A stretch of DNA of 64,000 nt from Streptomyces griseus (GTDB taxonomy: Bacteria > Actinomycetota > Actinomycetes > Streptomycetales > Streptomycetaceae), in contig NZ_MDKB01000003.1 in assembly GCF_001715295.1 (NCBI RefSeq), positions 160,557 through 224,556 on the forward strand. The letters are read 5' to 3'. The position numbers and the translations under genes were made by a program. Of this stretch, positions 47,017 to 55,343 are shown piece by piece; the stretch's first letter is position 1, and each line of letters opens with the position of its first letter. The notes under the pieces were generated by a model that made no database searches, was not told where the DNA came from, and saw nothing but the letters and a program-made list of their open reading frames with translations.

Positions 47017-48225
47017 GTGTTCGGAATAGTGAGGCCCTGTACCCATCGGCTGTCCGAGGGGCTCAAGGCGGAGTGGATCGCCCATCTCTGCGGGCTCTGC
47101 CTCGCGCTGCGGGCGGACCACGGGCAGTTCGCCCGGATCGTCACGAACTATGACGGTCTGATTGTTTCCGTCCTGACGGAGGCTCAGTCGGAGCGCACGA
47201 CCGGGCGGCGGCGTACCGCCGGACCGTGCCCGCTGCGCTCCATGCGCACCGCTCCGGTCGCTCGCGGGGAGGGCGCCAGACTCGCCGCCGCCGTGTCCCT
47301 CGTGCTGGCGTCGGCGAAGGTGCGCGACCACGTGGCCGACCGTGACGGGCTGTTGAAGCGCCGCCCGGTCGCCGCGGCGGCCCGCCGGGTAGCCGCCGGC
47401 TGGGACAGGGCGGGCGCGCGCACGGGCGCCGAGCTGGGCTTCGACACGGCGCTCCTGGTCGACGCGGTCGACCGGCAGACCGGCATCGAGTCCCTCGCCG
47501 GACCCGGCACCTCCCTGCTGGCGGTCACCGAGCCCACCGAGACGGCGACCGCCGCGGCCTTCGCGCACACCGCCGTCCTCGCGGGCAAGCCGCAGAACGC
47601 CGAGCCGCTCGCCGAGGCCGGACGGCTCTTCGGGCGGCTCGCCCACCTGCTGGACGCCGTCGAGGACAGGGAAGCTGACGCCGCGTCGGGCGCCTGGAAC
47701 CCCCTCGCCGCGACCGGCACCCCGCTCGCAGAGGCCCGGCGGCTGTGCGACGACGCCCTGCACGGGGTGCGCCTCGCGATGCGGGACGCGGAGTTCACCG
47801 ACGCCCGGCTGGCGCACGTGCTGCTGGTCCACGAACTGCGGCGCTCCGTGGACCGGGCGTTCGGATCCGCCTCCTGCTCGCACCGGCCGGAGGACCGGCC
47901 GACGGGGGCGTACGGCCCCCAGCCGGGCAATCCGTACGCCCCGGCGCCGGGCGGACCCTACGGCCCGCCCGGTCCGCCGCTCCCGCCCGAGCCGCCGCGC
48001 AACCGGCGCGGCCTGATCACCGGCTGCCTGGTGTGGGCAGGACTCGCCTGCACCTGCCAGATGTGCTGCCGCGACACCTTCCACGACCCCTGGAGCGGCC
48101 AGGAGCGCGAAGGTCTCTGCCATAAGTGCGACTGCGGTGACTGCTGTGACGGCTGTGAATGCTGCGGCAACTGTTGCAGTTGCTGTGGTGAGGGCGACGG
48201 CTGCGACTGCGGCTGCGACTGCTGA
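47017..48225 (+). CDS. DUF5685 family protein with extremely Cys-rich C-terminus
   Basis: 402 residues. The N-terminus FGIVRPCTHRLSEGLKAEW, HLCGLCLALRADHG identifies the DUF5685 family known mainly from actinobacteria; its Cys and His could bind metal. The middle is helical and Ala-rich. A Pro/Gly-rich linker leads to the final ~60 residues, which hold 20 cysteines in C-C, C-x-C and C-x2-C spacing with many Gly and Asp. I chose the GTG at 47017 because GGGGG lies 6 nt upstream and the family N-terminus follows; an ATG at 47011 adds two residues. Function unknown. Confidence 0.8.
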   Translation: MFGIVRPCTHRLSEGLKAEWIAHLCGLCLALRADHGQFARIVTNYDGLIVSVLTEAQSERTTGRRRTAGPCPLRSMRTAPVARGEGARLAAAVSLVLASAKVRDHVADRDGLLKRRPVAAAARRVAAGWDRAGARTGAELGFDTALLVDAVDRQTGIESLAGPGTSLLAVTEPTETATAAAFAHTAVLAGKPQNAEPLAEAGRLFGRLAHLLDAVEDREADAASGAWNPLAATGTPLAEARRLCDDALHGVRLAMRDAEFTDARLAHVLLVHELRRSVDRAFGSASCSHRPEDRPTGAYGPQPGNPYAPAPGGPYGPPGPPLPPEPPRNRRGLITGCLVWAGLACTCQMCCRDTFHDPWSGQEREGLCHKCDCGDCCDGCECCGNCCSCCGEGDGCDCGCDC

Positions 48226-48441
48226 GCCGGCTTCCGCCGACCGGCTGAGCGCCCCGGGCCGCGAGATCCGCGACGTCCGGATCATCCCGTGCCCGGGCGG
48301 TCCTCCCCAGGTCTCAGGGTGCGGCCGCAAGCCCGGTCCGCCCGTGACCGTGAACGCCGGCGCCGGCGGGGTGCCGCTTCCGGGGGGCCGACCTCAGGTC
48401 GCACCCCGGACCGCCGGAGCCCGTGTGGAAAGGTTGACGGC

Positions 48442-49266
48442 ATGAGCACGGACGCACAGCAGGACAGCCGGGGCAGCCGGGACAGCGAAGAACTCCGGGA
48501 GTGGCAGCGCTGGCACGAGGAGCGCATCGTCGCGGTCGCGGCACCGCACGGCCCACTCTCCCTGACCGGCACCCACTGGCTCTCCGACCACCCGGACGGT
48601 CGCCTTCCGGCCGTGCCCGGGCTGTGGAGCGAGGGCGACGACGAGGTCGTCCTCACCGCCACCGCCGAGGACGGGCTGACCGTGGACGGGGAGCCCCTGG
48701 ACGGAGACGTCCGGCTCACCGCCGACCGCGGGCCGATCGGCGCGTCGCGGGTCGCGCTGGGCGGGCGGAGGCTGGTGGTGATGAGCCGCGAAGGCCTCTG
48801 GGCGGTAAGGGACTTCGACCCACAGTCCCCGGCCCGGCGCCGCTTCAGGACCATCGACGCCACTCCGTACGAGCCGCGCTGGTCCCTGGACGGCGTCTTC
48901 CGCCCGTACGACGCCGACCGGACGGTACGGGTCGCGAACGCCGACGGGCGCGAGCGCGGGCTGGGCCTCAGCGGCGAGATCGCCTTCACCCTGGACGGCG
49001 TCGAGCACACGCTCCAGGTCGCGGTGGAGCCCGACGGCTCCCTCTGGGCCGTGTTCGCCGATGCCACCAGCGGGGACAGCAGTTACCGCTTCCGGTTCCT
49101 GCGGCCGGGGGCGCCCGACGCGCAGGGCAGGGTGGACGTCGACTTCAACCGGGCGCTGCTGCCGCCGTGCGCCTTCGCCGACCACTTCATCTGCCCGCTC
49201 CCGCCGCCGGGCAACACCCTCACGGCCGCGGTTCCCGCGGGGGAGCGGAACCGCATCGACGACTGA
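48442..49266 (+). CDS. DUF1684 family protein
   Basis: A 274-residue cytoplasmic protein of the DUF1684 family. Family landmarks are ELREWQRWHEERIVAVAAPH, the GPLSLTGTHWLSDHP region, and the C-terminal VDVDFNRALLPPCAFADHF and CPLPPPGNTL. The fold is mostly beta and no catalytic activity has been established to my knowledge. The ATG at 48442 follows GGAAAGG. It is a single-gene unit: 216 bp of non-coding sequence precede it and a hairpin lies 275 bp downstream. Confidence 0.88.
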   Translation: MSTDAQQDSRGSRDSEELREWQRWHEERIVAVAAPHGPLSLTGTHWLSDHPDGRLPAVPGLWSEGDDEVVLTATAEDGLTVDGEPLDGDVRLTADRGPIGASRVALGGRRLVVMSREGLWAVRDFDPQSPARRRFRTIDATPYEPRWSLDGVFRPYDADRTVRVANADGRERGLGLSGEIAFTLDGVEHTLQVAVEPDGSLWAVFADATSGDSSYRFRFLRPGAPDAQGRVDVDFNRALLPPCAFADHFICPLPPPGNTLTAAVPAGERNRIDD

Positions 49267-49699
49267 CCCGACCACCTGACGGGCTGTCGGCCGGAGGGGC
49301 CCGGCTGCGGGCTCGGGTCCGCCGTCCCTCCCCGGCCCGCTCCGTGTGGGGTGCGTGTGCGCGGTCCCGGAGCCGGCTCTCCACGGACCCGGGACTCCCG
49401 TACCCGGCGCGGACGGGACGGTGTCCCCGCGGCAGCGGCGACCACACCGCAGGGGGCGCGGTCTTCCTCCGTCCGCTCACCGAAGCGCTCAGCGCGTACG
49501 CCGTCAGCGCGTGCTGACACCGGACACCGTCGCACTCCCGCGAGCCCCCGCCGATTGCCGGCGGGGGCTCCCGCTCGCCCCTCGGCCTTTGAGAAGATGT
49601 CCAAACGGTCGGTCGCAGAGGGAGCACGGGGGCGGACGCTGTGCCCGTCCGGAGGCCCGTCCTCCGTGCCCCCGCAGACACCCAGGGGGTTCCAGGTCC
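49267..49699. other. Intergenic region with terminator and SLOG-gene promoter
   Basis: 433 bp with no supportable gene. A hairpin with 12-bp arms (49542-49553 and 49559-49570) and a 5-nt loop is a likely terminator. The final ~110 bp are presumably the promoter of the SLOG gene; no consensus pair was identified. Confidence 0.55.
49542..49570 (+). terminator. Hairpin upstream of the SLOG gene
   Basis: Twelve-bp perfect arms around ATTGC. It insulates the SLOG gene from transcription arriving from the DUF1684 gene. Confidence 0.7.
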
Positions 49700-50179
49700 G
49701 TGAAACGCATCGGAGTGACCGGTCACCGTTCCATCCCCCCGGAGGCCCACACGCACGTGCTGGAGGGGATCCGGGCGGTGTTCCGCGCGGCGGAAGGGTC
49801 CGTGGAGGCACTCTCCAGCCTGGCGGTGGGGGCCGACCAGATCTTCGCCGACCTCGCGCTGGCGCACGGCGCCGAACTCACCGCCGTCATCCCCAGCGGC
49901 GACTACGAGGCGTGCTTCGACGAGGCGGCCGACCTGGCGCGCTACCGCACGCTCAGGGCCAGGGCCGTCCGCGAGGTCCGGCTCGACTTCGCGCACTCCA
50001 CGGACGAGGCCTACTACGCGGCGGGCGCCTACATCGCCGACCACTGCGACCGGCTGCTCGCCGTCTGGGACGGCAGGCCCGCGCGGGGTCTCGGCGGCAC
50101 CGGCGACATCGTCACGTACGCCCGTAACCTCGGTCGGCCCGTCACAGTCATCTGGCGCGACGGCGTGGAGCGCGGCTGA
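49700..50179 (+). CDS. SLOG-superfamily (LOG/DprA-like Rossmann) protein
   Basis: A 159-residue protein with the SLOG pattern: strand and loop RIGVTGHRSIPPEAHTHV, LSSLAVGADQIFADLALAHG, and the nucleotide-binding loop DRLLAVWDGRPARGLGGTGD followed by IVTYARNLGRPVTVIW. SLOG domains bind nucleotides or their derivatives and are proposed to make or sense signals in conflict systems. The GTG at 49700 is the only start that keeps the first strand. It converges on the SLATT gene with 153 bp between stops, which suits a sensor/effector pair (inferred). Confidence 0.82.
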   Translation: MKRIGVTGHRSIPPEAHTHVLEGIRAVFRAAEGSVEALSSLAVGADQIFADLALAHGAELTAVIPSGDYEACFDEAADLARYRTLRARAVREVRLDFAHSTDEAYYAAGAYIADHCDRLLAVWDGRPARGLGGTGDIVTYARNLGRPVTVIWRDGVERG

Positions 50180-50332
50180 CCCGCCCGAGCGCCGACGCGG
50201 AGCGCGACCCCCGGCAGCGGTACGGGGATCGGCGCCGAACGGCCCGGCCGGTGCGGGAGTTACACTCCCGGGTCCACCGGTCCGGGGGCCGCGCCGGTGG
50301 GCCCGCCGAGTGGCGCCGGCCGGGGCCCCGCC

Positions 50333-51262
50333 TCACATCCGGTGTCTGGCCAGCCAGTCCGTGTGCTCGGGAGAGACGATCCGCTCGGTCTCGAAGACGG
50401 CGGCGGCCCACTGCCGTTCGGTCAGGGTGGTCTCCATGGCGGCCTGCATGTTCTCCAGGTCCTCCTCCACCAGCGAGTGCGCCGACACCAGCGGGTGATG
50501 GCGGCGCGTCTCGTTCCAGGCGAGACAGGCCGCCGCGGCGGCGGAGAACGACCCCGTCAGCGCGAACGAATCCCCCGTCCCGAAGGTCTGCAGCACCGCG
50601 AGGACCAGGGCCGGCAGCGTCAGTACGCCGATGGTGCCCGCCCAGACGACCGCACCCCGCCGGGACACCTGCCTGCGCCTGCGGTACCAGCGCCGCTGCT
50701 CGATGAGCCGGTCGCGGATGTAGGTCTCCTTGCGTACGGTGAACGCCCTGTCCCGTAACTCCCGCATGGACGTGGTGATGAGGCCCTCGCCCGCGTCCGT
50801 CATCTCGTCCCGGGGGTCCACCCAGCCGACCTTCCGCAACTCCTGGAGCCCTTCCTCCAGCCGGTTGGCGAACACCGCCTCCGGGTGCAGGGTGCCGGTG
50901 TCGAAGGGCGAGCCGTGGACCGCGTAGCGCCAGCAGTTGGACTTGATGAACTCCGCTGCGGAGCGGTTGAGTTGCCAGTGCGACTTTGCTTTGCGCCGGG
51001 AGGCGAGGTACGTCGCTATCAGGACACCCAGATAGGCCAACGCCGCTATGGCGTCCAGGAGTTGGACACCTCCGCCCACCTCGGCGTGCCAGGGCAGCGC
51101 GGCGGGCACCGTGCCGGCGACGAGCAGCGCGAGCTGGATCCGGGTGGTGTTGAGCGCCTCACGCTGGCGCGCGACCGCGACGGCGTCCGTGTGGTGGAAG
51201 AGTGCGGGCAGATCAGCGCTCCTGAAGACCATGCTCTGCAACGGTCCGGGAATCGCCGTCAT
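50333..51262 (-). CDS. SLATT/DUF4231-type membrane protein
   Basis: A 309-residue membrane protein. A first hydrophobic pair (IQLALLVAGTVPAALPW, LLDAIAALAYLGVLIATYLA) is followed by a soluble helical region, WQLNRSAAEFIKSNCWRYAV and RDRLIEQRRWYRRRRQ, then a second pair (VVWAGTIGVLTLPALVLAVL, LTGSFSAAAAACLAW) and a helical tail. This doubled two-TM layout fits DUF4231/SLATT proteins, predicted pore-forming effectors that accompany SLOG or SMODS domains. The ATG at 51262 follows GGAGTG. It diverges from fxsA across 212 bp. Confidence 0.78.
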   Translation of the reverse strand: MTAIPGPLQSMVFRSADLPALFHHTDAVAVARQREALNTTRIQLALLVAGTVPAALPWHAEVGGGVQLLDAIAALAYLGVLIATYLASRRKAKSHWQLNRSAAEFIKSNCWRYAVHGSPFDTGTLHPEAVFANRLEEGLQELRKVGWVDPRDEMTDAGEGLITTSMRELRDRAFTVRKETYIRDRLIEQRRWYRRRRQVSRRGAVVWAGTIGVLTLPALVLAVLQTFGTGDSFALTGSFSAAAAACLAWNETRRHHPLVSAHSLVEEDLENMQAAMETTLTERQWAAAVFETERIVSPEHTDWLARHRM

Positions 51263-51371
51263 GATCACTCCTGTATTCGATGTAGTGGTCACCCGGTACT
51301 CGGAATGAAGGGGGTGCCATGCATATGGAGCAGTCCGTGAAATCACCCGGGTTACGGCCGTACGCGCTGAG

Positions 51372-51452
51372 TTGCGCACCGGGGCCATGAGAGTAAAGTC
51401 GTGCCGCCGGACACTGCAATGGTGCAGGTGCCGGTGCAGTTTCCGTGTCCGG
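51372..51452 (+). promoter_or_regulatory. fxsA promoter and structured 5' leader
   Basis: TTGCGC (51372-51377) and TAAAGT (51394-51399) at 16-bp spacing form a reasonable promoter, placing the transcript start near 51406. The first ~46 transcribed bases (51407-51452) form a stem of CCGGACAC with GTGTCCGG plus an inner ACTGCA/TGCAGT pairing, just upstream of the AAGGA ribosome site at 51465. Confidence 0.5.
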
Positions 51453-51474
51453 AACGAGCCCCCCAAGGACGGCC

Positions 51475-51639
51475 GTGAAGACCTACGAAATCCCCCAGAA
51501 CTTCGCTGTTGCGAAGCGTCGTGTCCCGCTCGCAAAGATCGACGCCTCCGGCAGCGCCGCCGCCGAGAAGCTCGGGCGGGTGCTCGCGACGGCAGGCGGT
51601 CGCCCGACGCAGTCCTCGACCTTCAACTCCGCGCTGTAA
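51475..51639 (+). CDS. fxsA: FxSxx-COOH RiPP precursor peptide
   Basis: A 54-residue peptide ending exactly in F-N-S-A-L, the FxSxx-COOH signature. The leader part contains KTYEIPQNFAVAKRRVPLAK. In this family the neighbouring radical SAM/SPASM enzyme FxsB crosslinks residues of the C-terminal motif into a small cyclophane. GTG at 51475 has AAGGA 5 nt upstream; a GTG at 51445 would add ten residues but lacks a ribosome site. The gene is 34 bp upstream of fxsB and diverges from the SLATT gene. The natural role of the mature peptide is unknown; the family is linked to conflict/defence-like modules. Confidence 0.9.
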   Translation: MKTYEIPQNFAVAKRRVPLAKIDASGSAAAEKLGRVLATAGGRPTQSSTFNSAL

Positions 51640-51673
51640 TCATTCCACTCCGTTCGCTGGCTAGAATGGCGGA

Positions 51674-52962
51674 ATGACAGGACCCGCGGTCCCATTCCGC
51701 GAAATCGTTCTGAAAGTCCATAGCAGATGCGACCTCGCATGTGATCACTGCTATGTCTACGAACACGCAGATCAGAGCTGGAGAACCCGGCCCCGAGCTG
51801 TTTCCGATCACGTCATCGCCCGGACGGCACAGCGCCTCGCCGAGCACGCCGAGACGCACGCACTGCCCTCCGTGTCAGTGATCCTGCACGGAGGGGAGCC
51901 CCTGCTCGCCGGCCCCGCCCGTCTGCGCCGCGTCTGCGAAGAGTTCCGCAAGGCCCTGTCGGGCGTAGCCGATCTCGACCTGCGGATCCATACCAACGGC
52001 CTGCAGCTCAGCCCCCGTTACCTGGACCTGTTCGACGAGTTCGGCGTCAAGGTGGGTATCTCCCTCGACGGCGACCGTGCGGCCAACGACCGGCACCGGC
52101 GCTTCGCCGACGGACGCAGCAGCCACCCCCTCGTCCTCAAGGCCGTCGACCTGCTGCGGCAGGAGCGCTACCGCCACCTCGATCTCGGTCTCCTGTGCAC
52201 CATCGACATCGAGAACGACCCGCGCACGGTCGTGGACGCCCTCACCGAACTCGCCCCCCCGGCCGTCGACTTCCTTCTGCCGCACGCCACCTGGGACCAG
52301 CCCCCGCCCCGCCCGGACGGATCGCCCACGGCCTACGCCGACTGGCTCCTCGCGGTCTTCGACCGCTGGCAGGAGCAGGGCGCCACGGTGCCTGTGCGCC
52401 TGTTCTCCTCGGTCCTCTCCACACTGCGCGGCGGGCCCAGTCTGACGGAGTCCCTCGGCCTCGCCCCCACGGACCTGGTGGTGGTCGAGACGGACGGTCA
52501 GCTGGAGCAGGTCGACTCCCTCAAGACCGCCTACGAGGGCGCGGCGGCCACCGGATTCGACGTGTTCTCGCACTCCTTCGACGAGGTCGCCGCCCACCCC
52601 GGCGTCCGGGCGCGCCAGCTCGGTCTGGCGGGCGTCAGCGAGACGTGCCGCCGGTGCCCCGTCGTACGTTCGTGCGGTGGCGGGCTCTACGCGCACCGGT
52701 ACAGCTCGGACCGTGCGTTCGACAACCCGTCCGTCTACTGCAAGGACCTGGAAGCGCTGGTCCGGGGAATCGGCGCCCGCACGGCGTCCTCCGTGCCGCC
52801 CGCGGTGACGGACCGGCGAGAGCTGACCGCCGCGCAGCACGACCTGACCCGCACGCTCCTGGCCCGCCTCCACGAGGTGCTGGACGGCAGGGGCGGCGCC
52901 CGGTGGGACGCGGCGTGGGAGCTCGCCGGGGCGGTGGAGGCGACCGACGAGGGCGCGGACAA
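51674..52962 (+). CDS. fxsB: FxsB-family radical SAM/SPASM peptide maturase, 3' end lost at a breakpoint
   Basis: The radical SAM core has C-x3-C-x2-C in RCDLACDHCYVYE (Cys 19, 23, 26), HGGEPLLAG, and the SPASM cluster ETCRRCPVVRSCGGGLYAHR with VYCKDLEALV (about residues 324-358). This core seems complete. FxsB-like sequence ends near residue 429 (WDAAWELAGAVEATDEGAD). From 52963 the DNA is uvrB read backwards, and the frame merely stays open to a TGA at 54164-54166, giving ~400 meaningless residues antisense to uvrB and the MHYT gene. Many FxsB proteins continue into an HExxH domain, which would be missing here. End given is the end of homology, not a stop codon. Confidence 0.85.
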
Positions 52963-52963
52963 T

Positions 52964-53185
52964 CGGGGCCATCACCAGGGTGGGGCGCTGCAGCTTCTCG
53001 ATCATCCAGGCCGTCGTGGCCGACTTGCCCGTGCCGGTCGCCCCCAGCAGGACGACGTCCTTCTCGCCGGCGCGGATACGCCGGTCCAGCTCGGCGATGG
53101 CCGCGGGCTGGTCACCGCTGGGCTGGTAGGGACTGACGACCTCGAAAGGCGCCACCGAACGTTCGATCTTCGAAACGGGCCGCAT
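52964..53185 (-). pseudogene. uvrB: uvrB 5' fragment (first 74 codons only)
   Basis: On the minus strand the ATG at 53185 begins a textbook UvrB N-terminus: MRPVSKIERSVAPFEVVSPY, QPSGDQPAAIAELDRRI and the Walker A GATGTGKSATTAWMIEKL, up to PTLVMAP. UvrB should continue N-K-T-L-A-A-Q; instead the sequence becomes the complement of fxsB. So ~90% of UvrB, the excision-repair helicase-like subunit, is absent from this locus. If no other copy exists the strain would lack nucleotide excision repair. The MHYT gene lies just upstream on the same strand. Confidence 0.93.
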
Positions 53186-53224
53186 GCAACCACCGTACGA
53201 CCCGCCACCGACAACGGCGCCGGA

Positions 53225-54094
53225 TCAGCGGTTCCGCAGCTGCCCGCCACCTCTGCGGGCGGCGGACGCGTAGGGCGTGCGCCGCCGCTGGACGGGGATG
53301 GCGGCGACCCGGCGGCCGGCCGGGAACCCGGGCCCCGGGGTGCGGACGCGGCCGCCGGGCGTTCCCGTCACCACCAGCGGGTCGATCATCACGATCACCC
53401 CGGCCAGCAGCAGGAAGCACCCCGGTCCGATCATCATCGGAAGGAGCAGCGAGGTCGGGGTGTCACCCGCTGTCGCGGTCGCGGCGCCGGGGTGCAGATG
53501 CACGCGGAGGGCGGCCATCCCCGTGTAGTGCATCCCGCTCACCGCGACGCCCATGACCACACCGGCGCCGAGGCTGGGCAGGAAGCCGTGGATGGAGACC
53601 GCCGCCCACAGGGCGGCGGTGGACGCCACGACGGCGATGACGACGGAGAGCGAGACGGTGAGCGTGTCGTAGGCGAAGTGCCCGTCGAACCGCATTCCGG
53701 CCATGCCGAGGTAGTGCATCGAGGCGACGCCCAGACCGGTGATCGTCCCGCCGGTGACCAGGGCCATGGGAGTGGCGCCCTGGTAGCCGACGAGGAAGAT
53801 GCCGATGCCGACCATGACGATGGCCACCGCGAGGCCGGCGAAGGTGAGCGGCCTGTCGTAGGTCACCGGCGCTTCCTGGACGGTGAAGCCCAGCATCGCG
53901 ACGAAGTGCATCGTCCAGATGCCGGAACCTATGGAGAGCGCGCCCAGGGCCAGCCAGCCGGCTCTGCGGGAGCGCTCCGCGCGCAGCGACCGGGTGGTGC
54001 ACCGCAGCCCCAGAGCCGCTCCGAGGCATGCCATGAGGAACGCCACGACCGGAGTCATCAGGCCGTAGCCGAATCCGTCAACTGTGCCCTGCAT
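53225..54094 (-). CDS. MHYT-domain membrane sensor protein
   Basis: A 289-residue integral membrane protein with seven predicted helices. It carries the three MHYT repeats in GIWTMHFVAMLGF, GVASMHYLGMAGM and AVSGMHYTGMAAL, whose Met, His and Tyr are thought to bind copper and sense O2, CO or NO. Unlike many MHYT proteins it has no GGDEF/EAL output domain, only a ~45-residue basic cytoplasmic tail. I chose the ATG at 54094, preceded by GAAGGGCG, because the first helix starts soon after. It reads toward the uvrB fragment. Confidence 0.88.
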   Translation of the reverse strand: MQGTVDGFGYGLMTPVVAFLMACLGAALGLRCTTRSLRAERSRRAGWLALGALSIGSGIWTMHFVAMLGFTVQEAPVTYDRPLTFAGLAVAIVMVGIGIFLVGYQGATPMALVTGGTITGLGVASMHYLGMAGMRFDGHFAYDTLTVSLSVVIAVVASTAALWAAVSIHGFLPSLGAGVVMGVAVSGMHYTGMAALRVHLHPGAATATAGDTPTSLLLPMMIGPGCFLLLAGVIVMIDPLVVTGTPGGRVRTPGPGFPAGRRVAAIPVQRRRTPYASAARRGGGQLRNR

Positions 54095-54307
54095 GCTCGT
54101 ACGCCCTTCGCGGAAGCCCGGGTTCGGGGTGACCCTAAAAGGGCGAAGCCCGCCAGGCAAACATAAGAGCGGCATCTTAGCCGTCCGCGTACCGCCCGGT
54201 AATCGGGTACCCGACAATCCGTTCACATCTCGGCCACCAGCATCCTGTCGCCCGTTGGGTATCGGCTGCGACGCTCTCCGTGCCGCATCCTGACGCTAGG
54301 AGCACAC

Positions 54308-55180
54308 GTGTCCGTACGCACAGCAAGCGCCTCCACCGCCGTCGCCGCCCTGCTCGGCGGCTGCGTCCTGTTGCCCGCCGCCCAGGCGCAGGCCTCGGAC
54401 GCCCGCCACGCCCCGGTGGTCTTCGCCCACCGCGGGGCCTCCGCCTACGCCCCGGAGAACACTCTGGCGGCCGTGGACGCGGCGGACGATCTGGGCATCG
54501 CCTGGGTGGAGAACGACGTGCAGCTCACCAAGGACGGTGTGCTGGTGGTGATGCACGACACCAACTTGAAGCGGACCACGGACGCGGAGGAGGTCTTCCC
54601 CGGCCGCGCCCCCTGGGCGGTCAAGGACTTCACCGCGGCCGAGATCGCGAAGCTCGACGCGGGCAGCTGGTTCGGCGCCCGTTACGCGGGGGCCCGGGTG
54701 CCGACGCTCACCCAGTACCTGCGGCGTGTGGAGCGCAACCACCAGAAGCTGCTCCTGGAGATCAAGAGCCCGGAGATCTACCCGGGGATCGAGAAGGAGA
54801 CCCTGCGGGTCCTGCGCGAGGAGGGGTGGCTCGACCGCCGGCACGTCAAGCACCGGCTGGTCGTCCAGAGCTTCGGTGCAGAGAGTGTGAAAACCGTCCA
54901 CGCGCAGCGTCCCGACGTCGTCACGGGCTTCCTGGGCACCCCAGCGGTGGCCGATCTTCCGTCGTACGCGGCCTTCACCGACCAGATCAATCCGTCCCAC
55001 GGGACGATCGACGCCGCGTACGTCGCCTCGGTCCACAAGCTGAAGGGCGCCCACGGGAAGCCGCTCCGGGTGAACACCTGGACGGTCAACGACGCCGCCA
55101 AGGCGGCACAGGTCGCCGGCTACGGCGTCGACGGCATCATCACGAACAACCCCGACATCGTGCGGGACGCCACCCGCTGA
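54308..55180 (+). CDS. Secreted glycerophosphodiester phosphodiesterase
   Basis: 290 residues. An N-terminal signal peptide (about 1-29, ending AAQAQASDA) exports the enzyme. The GDPD TIM barrel has the catalytic HRGASAYAPENT, VENDVQLTKDGVLVVMHD with metal and acid/base residues, LLLEIKSPEIYPG, and a C-terminal VNTWTVNDAAKAAQ. It hydrolyses glycerophosphodiesters outside the cell, releasing glycerol 3-phosphate and alcohols, probably for phosphate or carbon supply. The GTG start at 54308 follows TAGGAG. It is divergent from the MHYT gene. Confidence 0.93.
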   Translation: MSVRTASASTAVAALLGGCVLLPAAQAQASDARHAPVVFAHRGASAYAPENTLAAVDAADDLGIAWVENDVQLTKDGVLVVMHDTNLKRTTDAEEVFPGRAPWAVKDFTAAEIAKLDAGSWFGARYAGARVPTLTQYLRRVERNHQKLLLEIKSPEIYPGIEKETLRVLREEGWLDRRHVKHRLVVQSFGAESVKTVHAQRPDVVTGFLGTPAVADLPSYAAFTDQINPSHGTIDAAYVASVHKLKGAHGKPLRVNTWTVNDAAKAAQVAGYGVDGIITNNPDIVRDATR

Positions 55181-55343
55181 CGGCACGGTACGGAACGGAC
55201 CCGCCGGGGCCCGGACGCGACGCACCCGCCCCGGGCCCCGCAGGGTCCCGTCGCCGGGCGTGACCCCCGGGTCCGCTCCCGCGCCCCGCCACCGGAACCC
55301 GGGGCGCGGCATCGATGTCGGTGCCCGGCCGTACGGTGGTCGC

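Noticed and set aside
50250..50300. Hairpins between the SLOG and SLATT stops as a strong terminator
   Set aside because: Only 7-bp stems (50254-50270 and 50274-50300) are visible, too weak to assert.
52963..54166. Continuation of the fxsB reading frame as a ~400-residue C-terminal domain
   Set aside because: This stretch is exactly antisense to uvrB codons 1-74 and to the MHYT gene, both of which have clear family motifs. The frame is open only because of high GC.
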